64,000 bases of DNA. It comes from Gracilaria vermiculophylla. Taxonomy: Eukaryota; Rhodophyta; Florideophyceae; Gracilariales; Gracilariaceae. The position numbers and the translations under genes were made by a program. The notes beneath the pieces are model-generated. The model had not been told where the DNA came from, did no database searches, and saw nothing but the letters and a program-made list of their open reading frames with translations. The stretch covers positions 66,860 through 130,859 of the forward strand of contig JAHNZQ020000001.1 in assembly GCA_019155205.2 (NCBI GenBank). Direction: 5' to 3'. This document shows, one piece after another, positions 8,239-21,343 of this stretch (position 1 is the stretch's first letter; the number at the start of each line of letters is the position of its first letter).

Positions 8239-11200
8239 TCAAAAAACAAAAAGCTTGTCTATATTTTTTAAGTTTTTCAAAGGTTTTTTAAAAGAATTTT
8301 TATAATTTTGCGATCCAGTACCAGCTGGAATTAAATGTCCAATTATAATATTTTCTTTTAATCCACGTAACCAATCAATTTTGCCTTCAATTGCTGCTTT
8401 TGTAAGAACTCTAGTTGTTTCTTGAAAACTAGCTGCTGAAATAAAACTTGGATTATTCAAAGCTGCTTTTGTAATTCCAAGTAATACAGGAACATAATAT
8501 GCAAATTGTTTTTCTTGTAATTTGACAATTTTATTAATATATTGAATGTGATACAAATCAATAACTTCTCTTCTTAAAAGCGGTGTCTTACCTTCATTTG
8601 TAATCATAACTTTCGTAGTCATTTGTTTAATAACTACTTCCAAATGTTTATCGTTGATTGTAACGCCTTGTGAAGTATAAACTGATTGTACAGAAGATAA
8701 AATAAACGATTGTACTTTTTTTAAACTTTTATAACTTCCTTCATAATTTTGAATTAATCTGTTAGACTGAACTGTGAATGATTTGTCACAAAAAAAATAT
8801 TTTATTAATCCATAATAATTAAAATAAACTTTTAGTAATTTATGAGGGTTAATTCTTTCGCTTTCTTTTATAGTTATTCCCAACTTTTTAAATTCAAAAT
8901 TATTGTCTAAGTTAGATTTTTGAACTAATAATCCTTTTTTTTGGCTAGTGGGTAATCGTTTTATTAAAGAATTTTTTTTTCTAGCTTCTAAGATCTCTTC
9001 AATTCTAGGTAAGCCTTGAACAATATCCCCTGTAATTTCCTTTTCAAGTTTTAATAAGCCTAGAGTTTCACCACTTTCAATAAATTCAGTATTTTTACAA
9101 AAGACACTATTTGCATCCTGTGTAAAGTAATCTTCAGTTAAAGAATATAAACCGATAGATTTGTTAGATTTACTAAATGAATGATCTAAAAATTTAGCTA
9201 AAATTAATTGCTTTTGAAAATCTTTTTTTTTATTATATTCGTTTGTAATAAATTCGGAACTTTGAAATAATAATGTTATAGAACGTGCTTTTATAGTAGG
9301 AAGTAATTTAGGTTTAATAATTTCTTTTGTCGTTAGATTTTTTAAAGAATTATTGATTGAAAATTTTTTCACCATGTGAGGAAATAAGGAACTATAAAAT
9401 TTTCCATTTCGTTTCATAAATAATTTTGAAAATTCTGCTTTTAACTTTATCTTTTGATCCATAAAATTTTGCCGATGAAAATCTTTTTGAATCGAAATTT
9501 TAAAAGCGTCATAATAATTTAATTGGATATTCTGATTTGTAATAAAATAAGGAAACAGTCGAGCTGGTGAGATTATTTTATATTGAAACTGATTTTTTTT
9601 ACTTAGATCTTGAGACGTACAATTTGGAAAAAAATAGGGAATCCCTTTTTGTATAGTGTATAAGTTTTTATTTTCAATGATAATTTTTCCAGTCTCAGTT
9701 ACACTTTTTAAATCGATAATAAAATCATTTAATTTTTTATGAGTAAATTTTTCTTTTTGAACTGTAAAACAATCCTTATTTGAAATTAAAAGAATTTGTT
9801 TTGTAATTTTATTTTTAATTTTCACTTTAACAATTTCTAAAGAATTAGAAGCTTTATCTTCAAAATAACCCAAAAGACTATAACAATCTAAAAATTGATT
9901 TTGTTGAATAAGAGAACAAAATTTAATATTTTTATACCGTAAATTTGGTAAAATATAATTTTTTAAATCAAGAGATTCATTAATATTGAAAGCAATTCCT
10001 TTTTTATTTGGAATTAATTCAATATTTGTATCTGTTCCCTTTCGGTTGGCTCGGCTACCAAAAAATGTTTTTGGAGAAAAAGTCAGTACTTTATAAATTA
10101 AATTAATATTTTTAGAGCTTTTAATGAATTGATTAGGTTTATAAAGAAATATATTTCGAGTATTTACAGAAGAATTTGACAAAGAATTCAAATTTGATAC
10201 AATTTCATAATCCTCCAAATTAGCTTTGGGTATTTCATAAATATCTACTGGCCTTAATAATAACTGTTCTTTATTTTTTTTTATCATAATTTCACAAAGA
10301 GACAACTTTTCAATTGGAATAGTTGAAAAAAGAAGTTCACCGGGATAATAGAATTTCTCTGAAGCATTTTTAAAATTTTTTCCTTCATATACTAAACCAG
10401 ATTTTATTGAAATAGTTTTGACAAGATTTTGTTTTTGTGTCAAGTTTACAATTCCAGAATTTTTAGAAAATCTTCCCTGACTTAATTCAAAATTTTGAGC
10501 TATAAAATCACCCTGCTTAGCAAATAAAGTATTAAATTCAGAATTAACTTTGTGAGTTTCTTCACTAAGCCAAAGAATGGTTTGATAAATAATAGATGAA
10601 CCATTTGTTTCATTAGTGAAAATTAAATCTTCAGGTTGGATTAAATAAGAAATCGGTTTCGAAATTTGGTCTAAATTTTTAAAATTCCAATAGTCGTAAT
10701 ATAAAATTCCTCCAGACACAGCTTGAAATATATTTGAAATTTTAGTTCCAATTTTGTGACTTTTTGTTAATTGAAGATAATATTTTGAATTTGATCTATT
10801 AATTTTTATAAGAAATTTATAATTTTTCCAACTTAATAGATAATTTTTATTTTTTTTAGATAATTTTAATTTTTTTAGAATATAGTTTGGTAAAGAATAT
10901 TTGATAGTTTGAATTTGAACTAGCTTTTCCCAAAAACTTTGAGTTTTTTTCAAAAATTGAACATATCCCTTTGAGTGGTTGATTAATTTTGTTCGGAAAA
11001 TAAAACTATTATTATTTATTTTATAGTCAGTAAAAAAATTAATAAAAGAATTTTTTGGACTATCATAGAATTGACCTGATAAAATCCATACCAATTTATT
11101 ATTCGTCAAGCCATTCATTTTTTGTTTTAATCTAGGAATCAAAATTTCCCCACAACTATCACTTAAAATAGGTTTAATTTCAGTTTTTATTTGCTTATTT

Positions 11201-12489
11201 AAATTAATTAATTCTCCAATAACAGTATCTCGTAAAATATATTGATTATTTTTTGGAAATAAAATTGTATTTCTTACAATTTCAATTTGAATTATTCTCT
11301 TAGTAGTATTTTCAGGTATCAGAATAACAGATCCTGAATTTTTTGTAACTAGAACTTCCTCTCCTCGATTTGTTCTTACTAAAACAGTTTTTAATTGTTT
11401 TAAAAATCTGATAATTCCGTTCATAGGACTTAAAATTTGTTTTCTAGCTTCGGATGTAAAAATTCCACCGGTATGAAAGGTTCTCATTGTTAATTGAGTA
11501 CCCGGTTCACCAATCGATTGACCTGCTAAAATACCAATCGCTTCACCAATATCAACTAAATTTTCATTTGATAAATCCCACCCATAGCATTTTTGGCAAA
11601 TAGATCTGTATAAATTACATGTGAAAGGTGATCGGATATAAAAATTTTTAATTGATTGGTCTTTTAATTTTTGAATATACTTTGAATGAATTGACGTGTT
11701 TGACGATATAATTAGTTTGTTTGTTACTGAATCAAAAATAGATTTACTTACTGTTCGACCTAGTAAAATATCATAATTTAGATTAGAATATTTGGATTCT
11801 TTTTTAGCGAAATCTATTAAAAAAGAATTATTTGTAAGACAATCTTTTTCTCGAATTAATATATCTTGTCCCACATCAATAAGTCTTCGTGTTAAATAAC
11901 CTGAATTTGCCGTTTTCAATGCTGTATCGACAATACCCTTTCGAGCCCCATAACCTGACATTAAATAATCCGTTATGCTTAAACCTTCTCGAAAATTCTT
12001 TTTAATTGGTAGATTCATAATTTCACCATTAGGGTCCGACATTAACCCACGCATACCAACTAATTGACGAACTTGAGACAAATTTCCACGTGCTCCTGAA
12101 AATGCCATAATATATACAGAATTTAATGGATCATAGTTTTTAAAAAAATAAATTACTTGATTTTTTAGAAATTCACTTGTTAAACTCCACGTATCGATTA
12201 TTTTTTGAAACCTTTCTACTTCAGTAATTTTTCCTTTCAAGTAAATTTTTTCAGAATTTAAAATCTCTTGATTTGCTTTCTTTAATAGTAAATTTTTAAT
12301 AAAAGGAACTTTTAAATCTTCAATGCTAATGGAAATTCCGGCTTGGCTTGCATATTTAAATCCTAAATATTTTAATTCATCAGCTAGGTCGCAGGCTTGC
12401 ATAGAATCATATGTTGTAAAACTCCAAGCTAATAACTGTCGTAATTGTTTTTTACTAATCAAATCATTTTGATAAATGTGATTTTTCAT
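8239..12489 (-). CDS. rpoC2: RNA polymerase beta'' subunit (RpoC2)
   Basis: This is the C-terminal half of bacterial beta', split off as in cyanobacteria and plastids; it belongs to the plastid-encoded polymerase. It has 1416 residues. The conserved N-terminal region includes [17 protein letters not shown] (about 135-150), [16 protein letters not shown] (about 180-195), a CxxCYGWDL cluster and [13 protein letters not shown] (about 330-345). The end has the conserved [17 protein letters not shown] and [13 protein letters not shown] blocks. The long middle part is poorly conserved, as usual. A short stretch [10 protein letters not shown] near residue 813 corresponds to a GGCTCxGCTAC-type DNA motif also seen at 5905-5925. 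The start is 15 bp after the rpoC1 stop. Confidence 0.97.
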   Translation of the reverse strand: MKNHIYQNDLISKKQLRQLLAWSFTTYDSMQACDLADELKYLGFKYASQAGISISIEDLKVPFIKNLLLKKANQEILNSEKIYLKGKITEVERFQKIIDTWSLTSEFLKNQVIYFFKNYDPLNSVYIMAFSGARGNLSQVRQLVGMRGLMSDPNGEIMNLPIKKNFREGLSITDYLMSGYGARKGIVDTALKTANSGYLTRRLIDVGQDILIREKDCLTNNSFLIDFAKKESKYSNLNYDILLGRTVSKSIFDSVTNKLIISSNTSIHSKYIQKLKDQSIKNFYIRSPFTCNLYRSICQKCYGWDLSNENLVDIGEAIGILAGQSIGEPGTQLTMRTFHTGGIFTSEARKQILSPMNGIIRFLKQLKTVLVRTNRGEEVLVTKNSGSVILIPENTTKRIIQIEIVRNTILFPKNNQYILRDTVIGELINLNKQIKTEIKPILSDSCGEILIPRLKQKMNGLTNNKLVWILSGQFYDSPKNSFINFFTDYKINNNSFIFRTKLINHSKGYVQFLKKTQSFWEKLVQIQTIKYSLPNYILKKLKLSKKNKNYLLSWKNYKFLIKINRSNSKYYLQLTKSHKIGTKISNIFQAVSGGILYYDYWNFKNLDQISKPISYLIQPEDLIFTNETNGSSIIYQTILWLSEETHKVNSEFNTLFAKQGDFIAQNFELSQGRFSKNSGIVNLTQKQNLVKTISIKSGLVYEGKNFKNASEKFYYPGELLFSTIPIEKLSLCEIMIKKNKEQLLLRPVDIYEIPKANLEDYEIVSNLNSLSNSSVNTRNIFLYKPNQFIKSSKNINLIYKVLTFSPKTFFGSRANRKGTDTNIELIPNKKGIAFNINESLDLKNYILPNLRYKNIKFCSLIQQNQFLDCYSLLGYFEDKASNSLEIVKVKIKNKITKQILLISNKDCFTVQKEKFTHKKLNDFIIDLKSVTETGKIIIENKNLYTIQKGIPYFFPNCTSQDLSKKNQFQYKIISPARLFPYFITNQNIQLNYYDAFKISIQKDFHRQNFMDQKIKLKAEFSKLFMKRNGKFYSSLFPHMVKKFSINNSLKNLTTKEIIKPKLLPTIKARSITLLFQSSEFITNEYNKKKDFQKQLILAKFLDHSFSKSNKSIGLYSLTEDYFTQDANSVFCKNTEFIESGETLGLLKLEKEITGDIVQGLPRIEEILEARKKNSLIKRLPTSQKKGLLVQKSNLDNNFEFKKLGITIKESERINPHKLLKVYFNYYGLIKYFFCDKSFTVQSNRLIQNYEGSYKSLKKVQSFILSSVQSVYTSQGVTINDKHLEVVIKQMTTKVMITNEGKTPLLRREVIDLYHIQYINKIVKLQEKQFAYYVPVLLGITKAALNNPSFISAASFQETTRVLTKAAIEGKIDWLRGLKENIIIGHLIPAGTGSQNYKNSFKKPLKNLKNIDKLFVF

Positions 12490-12504
12490 ATAATTTTATC
12501 TTTT

Positions 12505-14628
12505 TTATACAAAATTTAAAGTTTTTTGAACTATATAATTGAAAAGAGCTCGTCCTGTTGTTGTCAAAACATAATTAACAATAACTTCACCTTCTAAGTT
12601 TTTTCGGATCTGTTGATTGGAATAATATTCAATAACTGTTTTATCTTTTAAGTTTACTCTTTTAATTAAATCTGAAGAATTTACATTCTGGATCTGAAAC
12701 GTGTCTTCGCTAACGTCTTTAGGAATTCGAACCCAAATTTCAGTATGAATTTCAATTTTATTTTGATTATAAGCAAGAATAACATCATTTAAATCTACAA
12801 AATAATGACGTGAGCCTAATAAACCATTAATATTTTTTAGTGTTAAATAATAACATCCTAATACCATATCTTGGCTTGGCATGATAATAGGTTCACTGTT
12901 TGCAGGTGACAAGAAATTATATGGAGCTAACATTAGCATGTAACACTCAGCTTGTGCTTTAATAGATAAAGGTATGTGAACAGCCATTTGATCCCCATCG
13001 AAATCAGCATTAAATGCAGAACAAACTAAAGGATGAAGTTTAATAGCTCGACCTTGGACTAAAATAGGTTCAAATGCTTGAATACCAAGTCTATGTAAAG
13101 TTGGAGCACGGTTTAAAAAAATTGGATGATTTTTTAAAATTTTTTCTAAAACTGGATAAAGTATGGATTCATTTTGTTGCATTAAATTTTTAGCAATTTT
13201 CATATTGCTTGCTAAACCTTGGTTAATTAATTCTCGAATAATAAAAGGTTGAAAAAGTTCAGTTACCATTTCGTATGGTAATCCACATTGGTTTAATTTC
13301 AAGCTTGGACCTACAACAATAACAGATCTACCTGAATAGTCTACTCTTTTTCCTAATAAATTTTGACGAAATCGACCATGTTTCCCTTTTATAATATCCG
13401 ATAAAGATTTTAAAGGTCGATTATTTGTACTCAGGGCAACTTTTCCTCTTTTTCCATTATCAATCAGGGTATCTACTGCTTCTTGTAATAATCTTTTTTC
13501 ATTTCGAATGATTAATTGAGGGGCATCAATTTCCAAAAGTCGTAAAAGTCGATTATTTCTTGTGATAATTCTTCTATATAATTCATTTAAGTCAGAAGTT
13601 GCAAATCTTCCTCCTTCTAGTTGAATCATTGGTCTTAAAGCGGGAGGAATAACTGGTAATATAGTTAAAATGATCCATGCTGGATTTGAACCAGTTCCAA
13701 TTAGATTTTCTAATATTCGAATTCTTTTAATAGCTTGTTCTCGAAGTTTATAAATTCTTTTTTGTTCCCATTTTCGAAACCATCCTGATTCATTATAAAA
13801 TGGACTTTCTTTGTTTAAAATTTTTGTACAAACTAAAATAAAACATCTTGTTTTCACAACCTCCAATTTTAGATTTAGTTTTTCTAATTCTTTTTTTATT
13901 AATGGTGCACCAATCAAAAAATTCGGAGTTGCCTGTAACAAATATTTAGGAGTCTGGTATCTCCGATTTTTTGGTTTTGGATAAGGTTTCACTGGATATC
14001 CACTAAAGCCAAGTTCTCGACTTTTTCTATATTGTTGTAAGTCCCAGTGCAAGCCGTAAAATGAAATTTCATCTTCTGCAATAAAATAAGCTAAAGAAGC
14101 TAGTTTTATACGTTTAATTCTTTCATCCCATAGCTCAACATTGACTGACTTCATTAATTTTAGTCTCTGACAGTTTCTCTTTTTGCATTTTTCAGAATCT
14201 TTCGTATACGTAGTAGTTAAGTTTTTCTCAGATCCTTCGACTTCTAATAATAATGACATAAAATTTGGTCGACTATGAATGTACCATACGTGGGTGACAG
14301 GATATATTAAATTGATATATCCCATTCTATGTCGTCTAACCCGAGATTCTGTTAATTCAACCCCACATCTTTCACAAATGAGCCCTTCATATCTAACTCG
14401 TTTATATTTACCACATGAACATTCTAAGCTTTTATTCGGTCCAAAGATACGTTCACAAAATAAGCCATCCATCTCGGGCTTAAATGTTCGATAATTTATA
14501 GTTTCTGATTTTCTAACTTCCCCGACAAATTGACCATTTGGTAATTTCCTATTTGCCCATTGTAAAATTCGAAAAGGTGAAGCTAATTTTATTTTTATAT
14601 AATCAAATTCTTTTATAAATTTTACCAT
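12505..14628 (-). CDS. rpoC1: RNA polymerase beta' subunit, N-terminal half (RpoC1)
   Basis: Catalytic subunit part of the plastid-encoded RNA polymerase, 707 residues. It carries the zinc ribbon (CSCGKY and LICERCGVEL, about residues 70-92) and the Mg-binding active site NADFDGDQMAVH near residue 542. Further conserved blocks are GKRVDYSGRSVIVVGP and LHRLGIQAFEP. It lies between rpoB (5-bp gap) and rpoC2 (15-bp gap), an operon layout conserved from bacteria. Confidence 0.98.
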   Translation of the reverse strand: MVKFIKEFDYIKIKLASPFRILQWANRKLPNGQFVGEVRKSETINYRTFKPEMDGLFCERIFGPNKSLECSCGKYKRVRYEGLICERCGVELTESRVRRHRMGYINLIYPVTHVWYIHSRPNFMSLLLEVEGSEKNLTTTYTKDSEKCKKRNCQRLKLMKSVNVELWDERIKRIKLASLAYFIAEDEISFYGLHWDLQQYRKSRELGFSGYPVKPYPKPKNRRYQTPKYLLQATPNFLIGAPLIKKELEKLNLKLEVVKTRCFILVCTKILNKESPFYNESGWFRKWEQKRIYKLREQAIKRIRILENLIGTGSNPAWIILTILPVIPPALRPMIQLEGGRFATSDLNELYRRIITRNNRLLRLLEIDAPQLIIRNEKRLLQEAVDTLIDNGKRGKVALSTNNRPLKSLSDIIKGKHGRFRQNLLGKRVDYSGRSVIVVGPSLKLNQCGLPYEMVTELFQPFIIRELINQGLASNMKIAKNLMQQNESILYPVLEKILKNHPIFLNRAPTLHRLGIQAFEPILVQGRAIKLHPLVCSAFNADFDGDQMAVHIPLSIKAQAECYMLMLAPYNFLSPANSEPIIMPSQDMVLGCYYLTLKNINGLLGSRHYFVDLNDVILAYNQNKIEIHTEIWVRIPKDVSEDTFQIQNVNSSDLIKRVNLKDKTVIEYYSNQQIRKNLEGEVIVNYVLTTTGRALFNYIVQKTLNFV

Positions 14629-14633
14629 TATGT

Positions 14634-17600
14634 TTAAAATGCTATATTGTTTATATTAGAGTTCGGGGAAAATGTTTTTGATAGAGCATTATAATTTTCG
14701 ATAAGGTTAACTTCCATTTCATAATTTCTAGATGAATTAAATGGTTCAATTTTATAAGTGCTCATATCTAAACCAATAGAACGTAATTCGTGTAATAATA
14801 CTTTAAACGATTCTGGTATCCCAAATTTTGGAATTTGTTGCCCTTTCACAATTGCTGTTAATGTCTCATTTCGCCCATCCATATCATCTGATTTTATAGT
14901 TAGCAACTCTTTTAAAGTAAAAGCGGCACCAAACCCTTCTAATGCCCAAACTTCCATTTCTCCAAATCTTTGCCCACCTTGATGAGCTTTTCCTCTTAAT
15001 GGTTGTTGAGTGACAAGTGAATAAGGTCCAGTTGCTCGTGTATGCATTTTATCATCTACTAGATGAATTAGTTTTAACATATAGGCATTACCTACTGTTA
15101 CTGGATTCTCGAATTCCAGTCCTGTTCGTCCATCGACTAAAATCGTTTTACCTGGAGAATATGGATTAAAAATCCAACTTTCATTTTTTACTTTTGAAGC
15201 TTGTCGTAATTTTTTATTGATTAGAATTCTTGACATTTCTAACCCATACATCTCATCAAACGGGAGAATTTTAAATCTAACATTTAACTTATCACCCGCA
15301 AATCCTAATAGACATTCATATAGTTGACCAACATTCATACGTGAAGGAACACCTAAAGGATTTAAGATAATATCAATTGGAGTTCCATCAGAAAGAAATG
15401 GCATATCTTGTCGAGGTAGAATTCTTGATATAATTCCTTTGTTTCCATGTCGACCTGCAATTTTATCACCCACCTGAAGTTTTCTGATCTGTGCAACAAA
15501 GATATATATTTTTTCCAATTTATATGCATGACGAGTAAATGTTACAGTTTCAATAACTCTACCATAGCTATTTTTTACCATTCGGTAAGAATTATCTTTT
15601 ACTCCTTTTGCTTTTGAACCAAAAATTGCACGCAGTAATTTAGATTCTGGTAATTGTTCGGATGTATTATTTAAAATAACTTTTCCAACTAATATATCAC
15701 CTGGTTTTACAAATGTTCCAACTGTTACAATTCCATCCTCATTTAAATATTGAATTTCTTCTTGACTTAAATTTGGTATATTTTTCGTCGTTTGTTCTGA
15801 AGTTTCTAAATTTTGGTCAATTGCAACTTTATACCGTTCAATATGAATTGAAGTAAAAATATCATCATAAATTAATCGTTCACTAATTAGAATAGCATCT
15901 TCAAAATTGTAGCCTTGCCAAGGCATATAACTTACTAAAACATTCTGTCCTAAAGATAACTCACTACTTATTATCGCTGGGCCATCCGTTAAAATTTGTC
16001 CAGATTTAACTCTTTCACCCTTCCATACAATCGGTCTTTGATTAATACACGTTTGCTGATTTGACCTTAGATATTTTTGTAAATTATAAGTAAAATTATT
16101 TCCATTTTTACTTGTAATTTTAATTTTATTTGCCGTTACTGAATTGACAATTCCTTCTTGGTATGCAACTAAAGCCATCCCTGAATCGATTGCAATTTGA
16201 TTTTCTAAACCCGTCCCAACAATCGGTTTTTGATTTAAAACTAGAGGTACCGATTGACGCTGCATGTTTGAACCCATCAATGCACGATTAGCATCGTCAT
16301 GTTCAAAGAATGGAATCAAGGAAGCAGCGATAGAAACAATTTGTATTGGAGAAAGAGCAATAAAGTCAACTTCAGATGGTGTCACATTTATAAAATCCTG
16401 TTTATATCTTACTGGAATTAAATTTTTAACTAAATAATTATTTTTATTTGTTGCAATATCGGCAGGAGCAATTTTATAAAAGTCTTCAATATCTGCTGTT
16501 AAATAAATTGGGTTCCCAGTTTTGATAACTTTCCCATTTTGAACTCTCCAAAATGGAGTTTCTAAAAATCCAGCTTTATTGACTCTAGCACAACTTGTTA
16601 AAGATGCAATTAAACCAACATTTTGACCTTCTGGAGTCTCAATCGGACAAATTCGTCCATAATGACTAGGGTGAATATCGCGAACAGTAAAACTAATTCG
16701 ATCTCGGTCAAAGCCACCAGGTCCTAAACCACTAATTCGACGTCGGTGTGTTATTGATGATAAAGGGTTTGTTTGGTCTAAATATTGGGACAATTGACTA
16801 GAACCGAAAAATTCTTTCACGGTTGCATTCACAATATTAAAATTTAATAACTGCAGTTGCCCAGCATCTAATTTATTACTTTGATTTTTTAATTTTCGAA
16901 CTAATCTTTGAAATCCAATTCTAAATAAATTTTGTAATAATTCGCCAACAGAACGTACTCTACGATTTTTTAAATGGTCAATATCATCAGGAATTCTTTT
17001 TGAAATTGTTAAACTAATTAATTTATCTAAAATTGCAAAGATATCCTCATATGTTATCGTCTGAAGTCTATTATTTATATGTATACTTAAACGTTTATTT
17101 ACTTTTAATCGACCAACTTTACCTAAACGATAATAATTTTGATCAAAAATCCTAGAAAACTCTGAAATATTTTTATTTCTAAAAAAAGATGTATTTAAAT
17201 TAAATCGTGATAAGGGTTGATGAAAATATTTTGAATTTATTAACGTAGGCCTAGTAAAATAGAAAAAATCAGAATAATATAAATTTTGAAAAATTTCTAA
17301 ATCTGTCAAACCCATTTCTTTTAACAATAAAAGAATTGGCTTTTGATTAATTTTATCTAATTGAATAATAATTTCATCTTCTTGATTTTTTAATGGATAC
17401 CGATAAGAATTCATTTTTGTATTTTTTTGAAATTCAAATCGAATCCATGATCCGTATTCAGGTATTAAAATTGCTTTATATAAATCTTTTTCATCATACT
17501 GTTTATTGTAATTTGTTTTTATTTTATAGTCTTTTTTATAGAGTAATAATTGGGTTTTAGTCTTTAGATATTTATGACTATAGAAAGAACTATCATAATG

Positions 17601-18917
17601 TTTTGAATATTTTAATCGATCTTTGAGACTTTTTGAAAAGTAGACTGTTGGTCGAAGAGTTTTACTTTTTAAAAACTCGTTTAAATCTTGAAATTTTTGA
17701 AAAGTTTTTCCTAATCCTTTTTTTAAAAATAAAAAATTAGTTTTATATAATAAGAAATTAGAAAATATTTCTAAAAGGAGAATAAATGGGTAATTTATTT
17801 TAAGTTGAAGGAAATTTTGAAACTTATAAATCAATTTATCATATGAAAGTATTAGTTGTACTATTTGCGTTAAAGATAAATTGGGAGCTTTCCCGCTTGT
17901 TCTACTGGTGAAATAACCCGAATAGTCCGTAATCTTATTTGTAACTTCCGAAAAGTTTTGTGAAGTTTTTTTTCTTAACAATTTACTATTTTTAGTGAAA
18001 GAATTTTCTATATGAATAAATTGAGTGGATTCTAATTTTAAAAATTCATATTTCAAAATTAATTTTAATAAAAAGTTAAAATACTGGAGTAGTAAATCCA
18101 TTCGATAAAGTTGAAAAGACATAGGGATTGCATTTTCACTCGCGTCGATCTCAAAATTAGTTTTTAATTTTAACCATTTTAAAAAAATTTGAATTAACTT
18201 AATTTTTGATTGAGATGGAGTCTGCTTCGAAATAATCTGATATAATTTAAATGATTGAAAAAAAGCTAAAAACGAGCTCTTTTCCATTTTTCTGAGATAA
18301 CTGATCGAATAATGAGAAATGTTATTTTTTTCCCACTCTGCTACTATTTTTTCTTTTCCTTCCTTTGGATCATAAATAAATGTTGGAATAGGAAAACAAA
18401 GATCAAACTGAGAAAAAAAAGATTGACCTGACGGAGTAAAAGATCTTAATTTTTGAATATCTGTTGAAAATTTTCGATTAAATTTATTTTTTCGCTTTTG
18501 ATTTTTATTTTTTTCAAAATAAATTCCAGGGCTTCGAATAATTTGACTAACGATAACACGTTCACAACCATTAATTATAAAGGTTGCATCGATAGTCATT
18601 AAAGGTAAACTAATAATAGGGAATTGGTTTTGGTATTCAATATTATTAATTAGCTTATTTCTAACTTCAATTGGAATAACTAGTTGAACTTTATAATTCC
18701 CATTATATTTTCTAGCAATCAAGAAACTATAAGGAGATTGTATTAAATTATATTCTTCCCCAAAGATAATATATTCGGTAGTTTCACCAAAATTTGTAAT
18801 TCTAGAAAAGCTAGCTAACTCTTCTTGGAGTCCTTGTGTAATAAACCAACAAAAACTTACTCTTTGCATAGCTAAAAAGTCTGGCAAAGAGTTAATATAA
18901 TTAATATTGTTTTTCAT
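14634..18917 (-). CDS. rpoB: RNA polymerase beta subunit (RpoB)
   Basis: Beta subunit of the plastid-encoded polymerase, 1427 residues, longer than I expect for a plastid RpoB. Conserved blocks: [10 protein letters not shown] (about 120), [16 protein letters not shown] with [15 protein letters not shown] (about 720-760), [12 protein letters not shown] (about 1152) and [19 protein letters not shown] near the end. The region 300-620 is expanded and variable. Within it, residues about 319-343 ([20 protein letters not shown]) are encoded by a DNA repeat also found in frame in ycf45. First gene of rpoB-rpoC1-rpoC2-rps2. Confidence 0.97.
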   Translation of the reverse strand: MKNNINYINSLPDFLAMQRVSFCWFITQGLQEELASFSRITNFGETTEYIIFGEEYNLIQSPYSFLIARKYNGNYKVQLVIPIEVRNKLINNIEYQNQFPIISLPLMTIDATFIINGCERVIVSQIIRSPGIYFEKNKNQKRKNKFNRKFSTDIQKLRSFTPSGQSFFSQFDLCFPIPTFIYDPKEGKEKIVAEWEKNNISHYSISYLRKMEKSSFLAFFQSFKLYQIISKQTPSQSKIKLIQIFLKWLKLKTNFEIDASENAIPMSFQLYRMDLLLQYFNFLLKLILKYEFLKLESTQFIHIENSFTKNSKLLRKKTSQNFSEVTNKITDYSGYFTSRTSGKAPNLSLTQIVQLILSYDKLIYKFQNFLQLKINYPFILLLEIFSNFLLYKTNFLFLKKGLGKTFQKFQDLNEFLKSKTLRPTVYFSKSLKDRLKYSKHYDSSFYSHKYLKTKTQLLLYKKDYKIKTNYNKQYDEKDLYKAILIPEYGSWIRFEFQKNTKMNSYRYPLKNQEDEIIIQLDKINQKPILLLLKEMGLTDLEIFQNLYYSDFFYFTRPTLINSKYFHQPLSRFNLNTSFFRNKNISEFSRIFDQNYYRLGKVGRLKVNKRLSIHINNRLQTITYEDIFAILDKLISLTISKRIPDDIDHLKNRRVRSVGELLQNLFRIGFQRLVRKLKNQSNKLDAGQLQLLNFNIVNATVKEFFGSSQLSQYLDQTNPLSSITHRRRISGLGPGGFDRDRISFTVRDIHPSHYGRICPIETPEGQNVGLIASLTSCARVNKAGFLETPFWRVQNGKVIKTGNPIYLTADIEDFYKIAPADIATNKNNYLVKNLIPVRYKQDFINVTPSEVDFIALSPIQIVSIAASLIPFFEHDDANRALMGSNMQRQSVPLVLNQKPIVGTGLENQIAIDSGMALVAYQEGIVNSVTANKIKITSKNGNNFTYNLQKYLRSNQQTCINQRPIVWKGERVKSGQILTDGPAIISSELSLGQNVLVSYMPWQGYNFEDAILISERLIYDDIFTSIHIERYKVAIDQNLETSEQTTKNIPNLSQEEIQYLNEDGIVTVGTFVKPGDILVGKVILNNTSEQLPESKLLRAIFGSKAKGVKDNSYRMVKNSYGRVIETVTFTRHAYKLEKIYIFVAQIRKLQVGDKIAGRHGNKGIISRILPRQDMPFLSDGTPIDIILNPLGVPSRMNVGQLYECLLGFAGDKLNVRFKILPFDEMYGLEMSRILINKKLRQASKVKNESWIFNPYSPGKTILVDGRTGLEFENPVTVGNAYMLKLIHLVDDKMHTRATGPYSLVTQQPLRGKAHQGGQRFGEMEVWALEGFGAAFTLKELLTIKSDDMDGRNETLTAIVKGQQIPKFGIPESFKVLLHELRSIGLDMSTYKIEPFNSSRNYEMEVNLIENYNALSKTFSPNSNINNIAF
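17885..17962 (-). repeat. Dispersed repeat inside rpoB
   Basis: On the minus strand this segment reads as a roughly 70-nt match, I estimate 80-85 percent identical, to 54086-54160 in ycf45. Both contain AGATTACGGACTATTCGGGT followed by a TA(C/T)TTCACCAG(T) block. It is read in frame in both genes. Confidence 0.75.
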
Positions 18918-18991
18918 AATTTAAAAATCTAAAATTCTACTAGATTCAAATTTAATAATGAATCGATGAATAACTTTTTATTTCATTGCAA

Positions 18992-19026
18992 AATTACTGT
19001 TAATAGGTTAGGTGTTAACAGTAATT
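18992..19026. terminator. Hairpin after rps20
   Basis: A perfect 12-bp inverted repeat AATTACTGTTAA / TTAACAGTAATT with an 11-nt loop, between the rps20 stop (minus strand) and the rpoB start. Confidence 0.7.
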
Positions 19027-19048
19027 AAATTTTTTTGACTAAAACTAT

Positions 19049-19333
19049 CTATAGGACTGACTTTAAAGATAAAGCTAACTGAGACTTTTTTCTAGCAGCA
19101 GTATTTTTATGAAAAATGTTTTTTTTTGTTCCTTTGTCAATTAAGCTATATACTAAATTCAAGTTTTGGTTTAATTTTTTTTCATTGTCAGGATTTTTTG
19201 AGAATTTATATATTTTTAGATCTTTTAAAAAATTTTTTATTAACGTTCGAACAGAACTTTTATAGAATCGATTTTGAAACCGGTTTCGTTTATTAATCTT
19301 AATACGTTTTTTTGCAGATTTATTATTTGCCAT
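19049..19333 (-). CDS. rps20: Small ribosomal subunit protein bS20
   Basis: A 94-residue, strongly basic protein of the 30S subunit that binds 16S rRNA. It starts MANNKSAKKRIKINKRNR, as in the family, and ends with the typical FHKNTAARKKSQLALSLK helix. It lies upstream of rpoB on the same strand but with its own hairpin after it, so it is probably a separate unit. Confidence 0.95.
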   Translation of the reverse strand: MANNKSAKKRIKINKRNRFQNRFYKSSVRTLIKNFLKDLKIYKFSKNPDNEKKLNQNLNLVYSLIDKGTKKNIFHKNTAARKKSQLALSLKSVL

Positions 19334-19517
19334 AGGGTTTTTTTAGAGTAAAAATACTCGAATAATTTTTTAATAGTTTTAAAGTGTAACTCACTATAAT
19401 CTATTTCATAAAAAATTAAAAGTTTTTTAAATAAAAATTTTTGAAAAAAATTAATACTTGATAAGATAAAGATTTTTAGGCAGTATAGTAAATAAAAATT
19501 ATCACTATACTATTCTT

Positions 19518-19712
19518 ATGGCAAAAAACAAAGGTACTCGGATTTTAATAACATTAGAATGTCAAGAATGTCGATCAAATGTAGCAAAAAATTCACCTGG
19601 TGTTTCAAGATATTCTACAACAAAAAATCGTCGAAATAATCCAGAAAGATTAGAATTAAAAAAATATTGCCCTCATTGTAATCAACCAACTCTACATAAA
19701 GAAATTAAATAA
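19518..19712 (+). CDS. rpl33: Large ribosomal subunit protein bL33
   Basis: A 64-residue 50S protein. Start [18 protein letters not shown]; two CxxC pairs (CQEC and CPHC) form the zinc-ribbon type of bL33; [19 protein letters not shown] is the family core. It is 3 bp ahead of rps18, with which it is usually paired. Confidence 0.96.
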   Translation: MAKNKGTRILITLECQECRSNVAKNSPGVSRYSTTKNRRNNPERLELKKYCPHCNQPTLHKEIK

Positions 19713-19715
19713 ATT

Positions 19716-19934
19716 ATGCCAACAAAAAAAGAAAATTTATCACCTATTAGTTTAAATCAAAAGATTGATTATAAGGATATAGAATTCTTAAGACTATTTA
19801 TAACTGACCAAGGAAAAATACTTCCTAGAAGAGCAACAGGTGTTAGTTGTCAGCAACAAAGAAAATTAGCAAAAGCAATAAAACGGGTAAGAATACTCTC
19901 ATTATTTTCATTTGTAGCATCAAACTCTATATAA
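19716..19934 (+). CDS. rps18: Small ribosomal subunit protein bS18
   Basis: A 72-residue 30S protein. Signature blocks: [19 protein letters not shown], then [20 protein letters not shown] with the end [11 protein letters not shown]. It directly follows rpl33 (3-bp gap), as in many red-lineage plastids. Confidence 0.96.
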   Translation: MPTKKENLSPISLNQKIDYKDIEFLRLFITDQGKILPRRATGVSCQQQRKLAKAIKRVRILSLFSFVASNSI

Positions 19935-20001
19935 AAAATATTTTTTCAGTATATAATTATCTAAAATTTTAAATCTATTTATTTAACATAAGGAGTTATC
20001 T

Positions 20002-20508
20002 GTGGGAAATTTTATTGATAAAACATTTACTGTAATTGCTGATATTCTTTTAAAAATTTTACCAGCGAGTAAAAAAGAAAAAGAAGCCTTTTCATATTAT
20101 CGTGCTGGCATGAGCGCTCAATCAAAAGGTTTATATGCTCAAGCTTTAGTTAACTATTATGAATCTCTTCAAGTAGAAGAAGATCCGTATGATAGAAGTT
20201 ATACACTTTATAATGTTGGATTAATTTATGGAAATACAGGTAAATATTCTGCAGCTTTAGAATTTTATCATCAAGCTCTTTCTTTAAATTCAAACCTTCC
20301 TCAGGCTTTAAATAATATTGCAGTCATTTATCATTCACAGGCTATGAAAGTACAAACATATGATGGCGATGAAGCTGCCGAAATAGCGAAAGAGTTGTTT
20401 GATAAAGCAGCGGAATATTGGATTCAAGCGTTAAAATTAGCCCCAGATAATTATCCCGGGGCTCGGAATTGGCTAAAAGTAACAGGACGATTAAACGATA
20501 ATACTTAA
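20002..20508 (+). CDS. ycf3: Ycf3, photosystem I assembly TPR protein (GTG start)
   Basis: Ycf3 is a peripheral thylakoid chaperone that assembles photosystem I. It has 168 residues. Family start region [19 protein letters not shown], then three TPR-like repeats (about residues 30-65, 67-100, 115-150; for example [20 protein letters not shown]). The start codon is GTG, placed by AAGGAG at 19990 and by the lack of an in-frame ATG before the conserved block. The N-terminus is a few residues shorter than the family's usual MPRSQ-type start. It lies between rps18 and atpB. Confidence 0.93.
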   Translation: MGNFIDKTFTVIADILLKILPASKKEKEAFSYYRAGMSAQSKGLYAQALVNYYESLQVEEDPYDRSYTLYNVGLIYGNTGKYSAALEFYHQALSLNSNLPQALNNIAVIYHSQAMKVQTYDGDEAAEIAKELFDKAAEYWIQALKLAPDNYPGARNWLKVTGRLNDNT

Positions 20509-20532
20509 AGAAAGAGCACTTCTTCTGTCCTA

Positions 20533-20560
20533 TTCAATTCTTAGTATTTTATTGTATAAT
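20533..20560 (+). promoter_or_regulatory. Candidate promoter for atpB-atpE
   Basis: TTCAAT at 20533 and TATAAT at 20555 with a 16-bp spacer, about 100 bp before atpB. The -35 box is weak; only the -10 is convincing. Confidence 0.35.
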
Positions 20561-20656
20561 ATTACTGAGATAAGAGAAATGACCACAACACTAGAATAAA
20601 CATAAAAGTTGAGAAAGTATATTTATTCGAATATATTCATAATATGTTAAAATTAA

Positions 20657-21343
<687 letters not shown>

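Noticed and set aside
8163..8249. 29-codon N-terminal extension of rps2
   Set aside because: The family starts at [13 protein letters not shown]; the extension overlaps the rpoC2 end and has no conserved character.
14279..14982. Plus-strand frames inside rpoC1 and rpoB
   Set aside because: Shadows of strongly conserved minus-strand polymerase genes.
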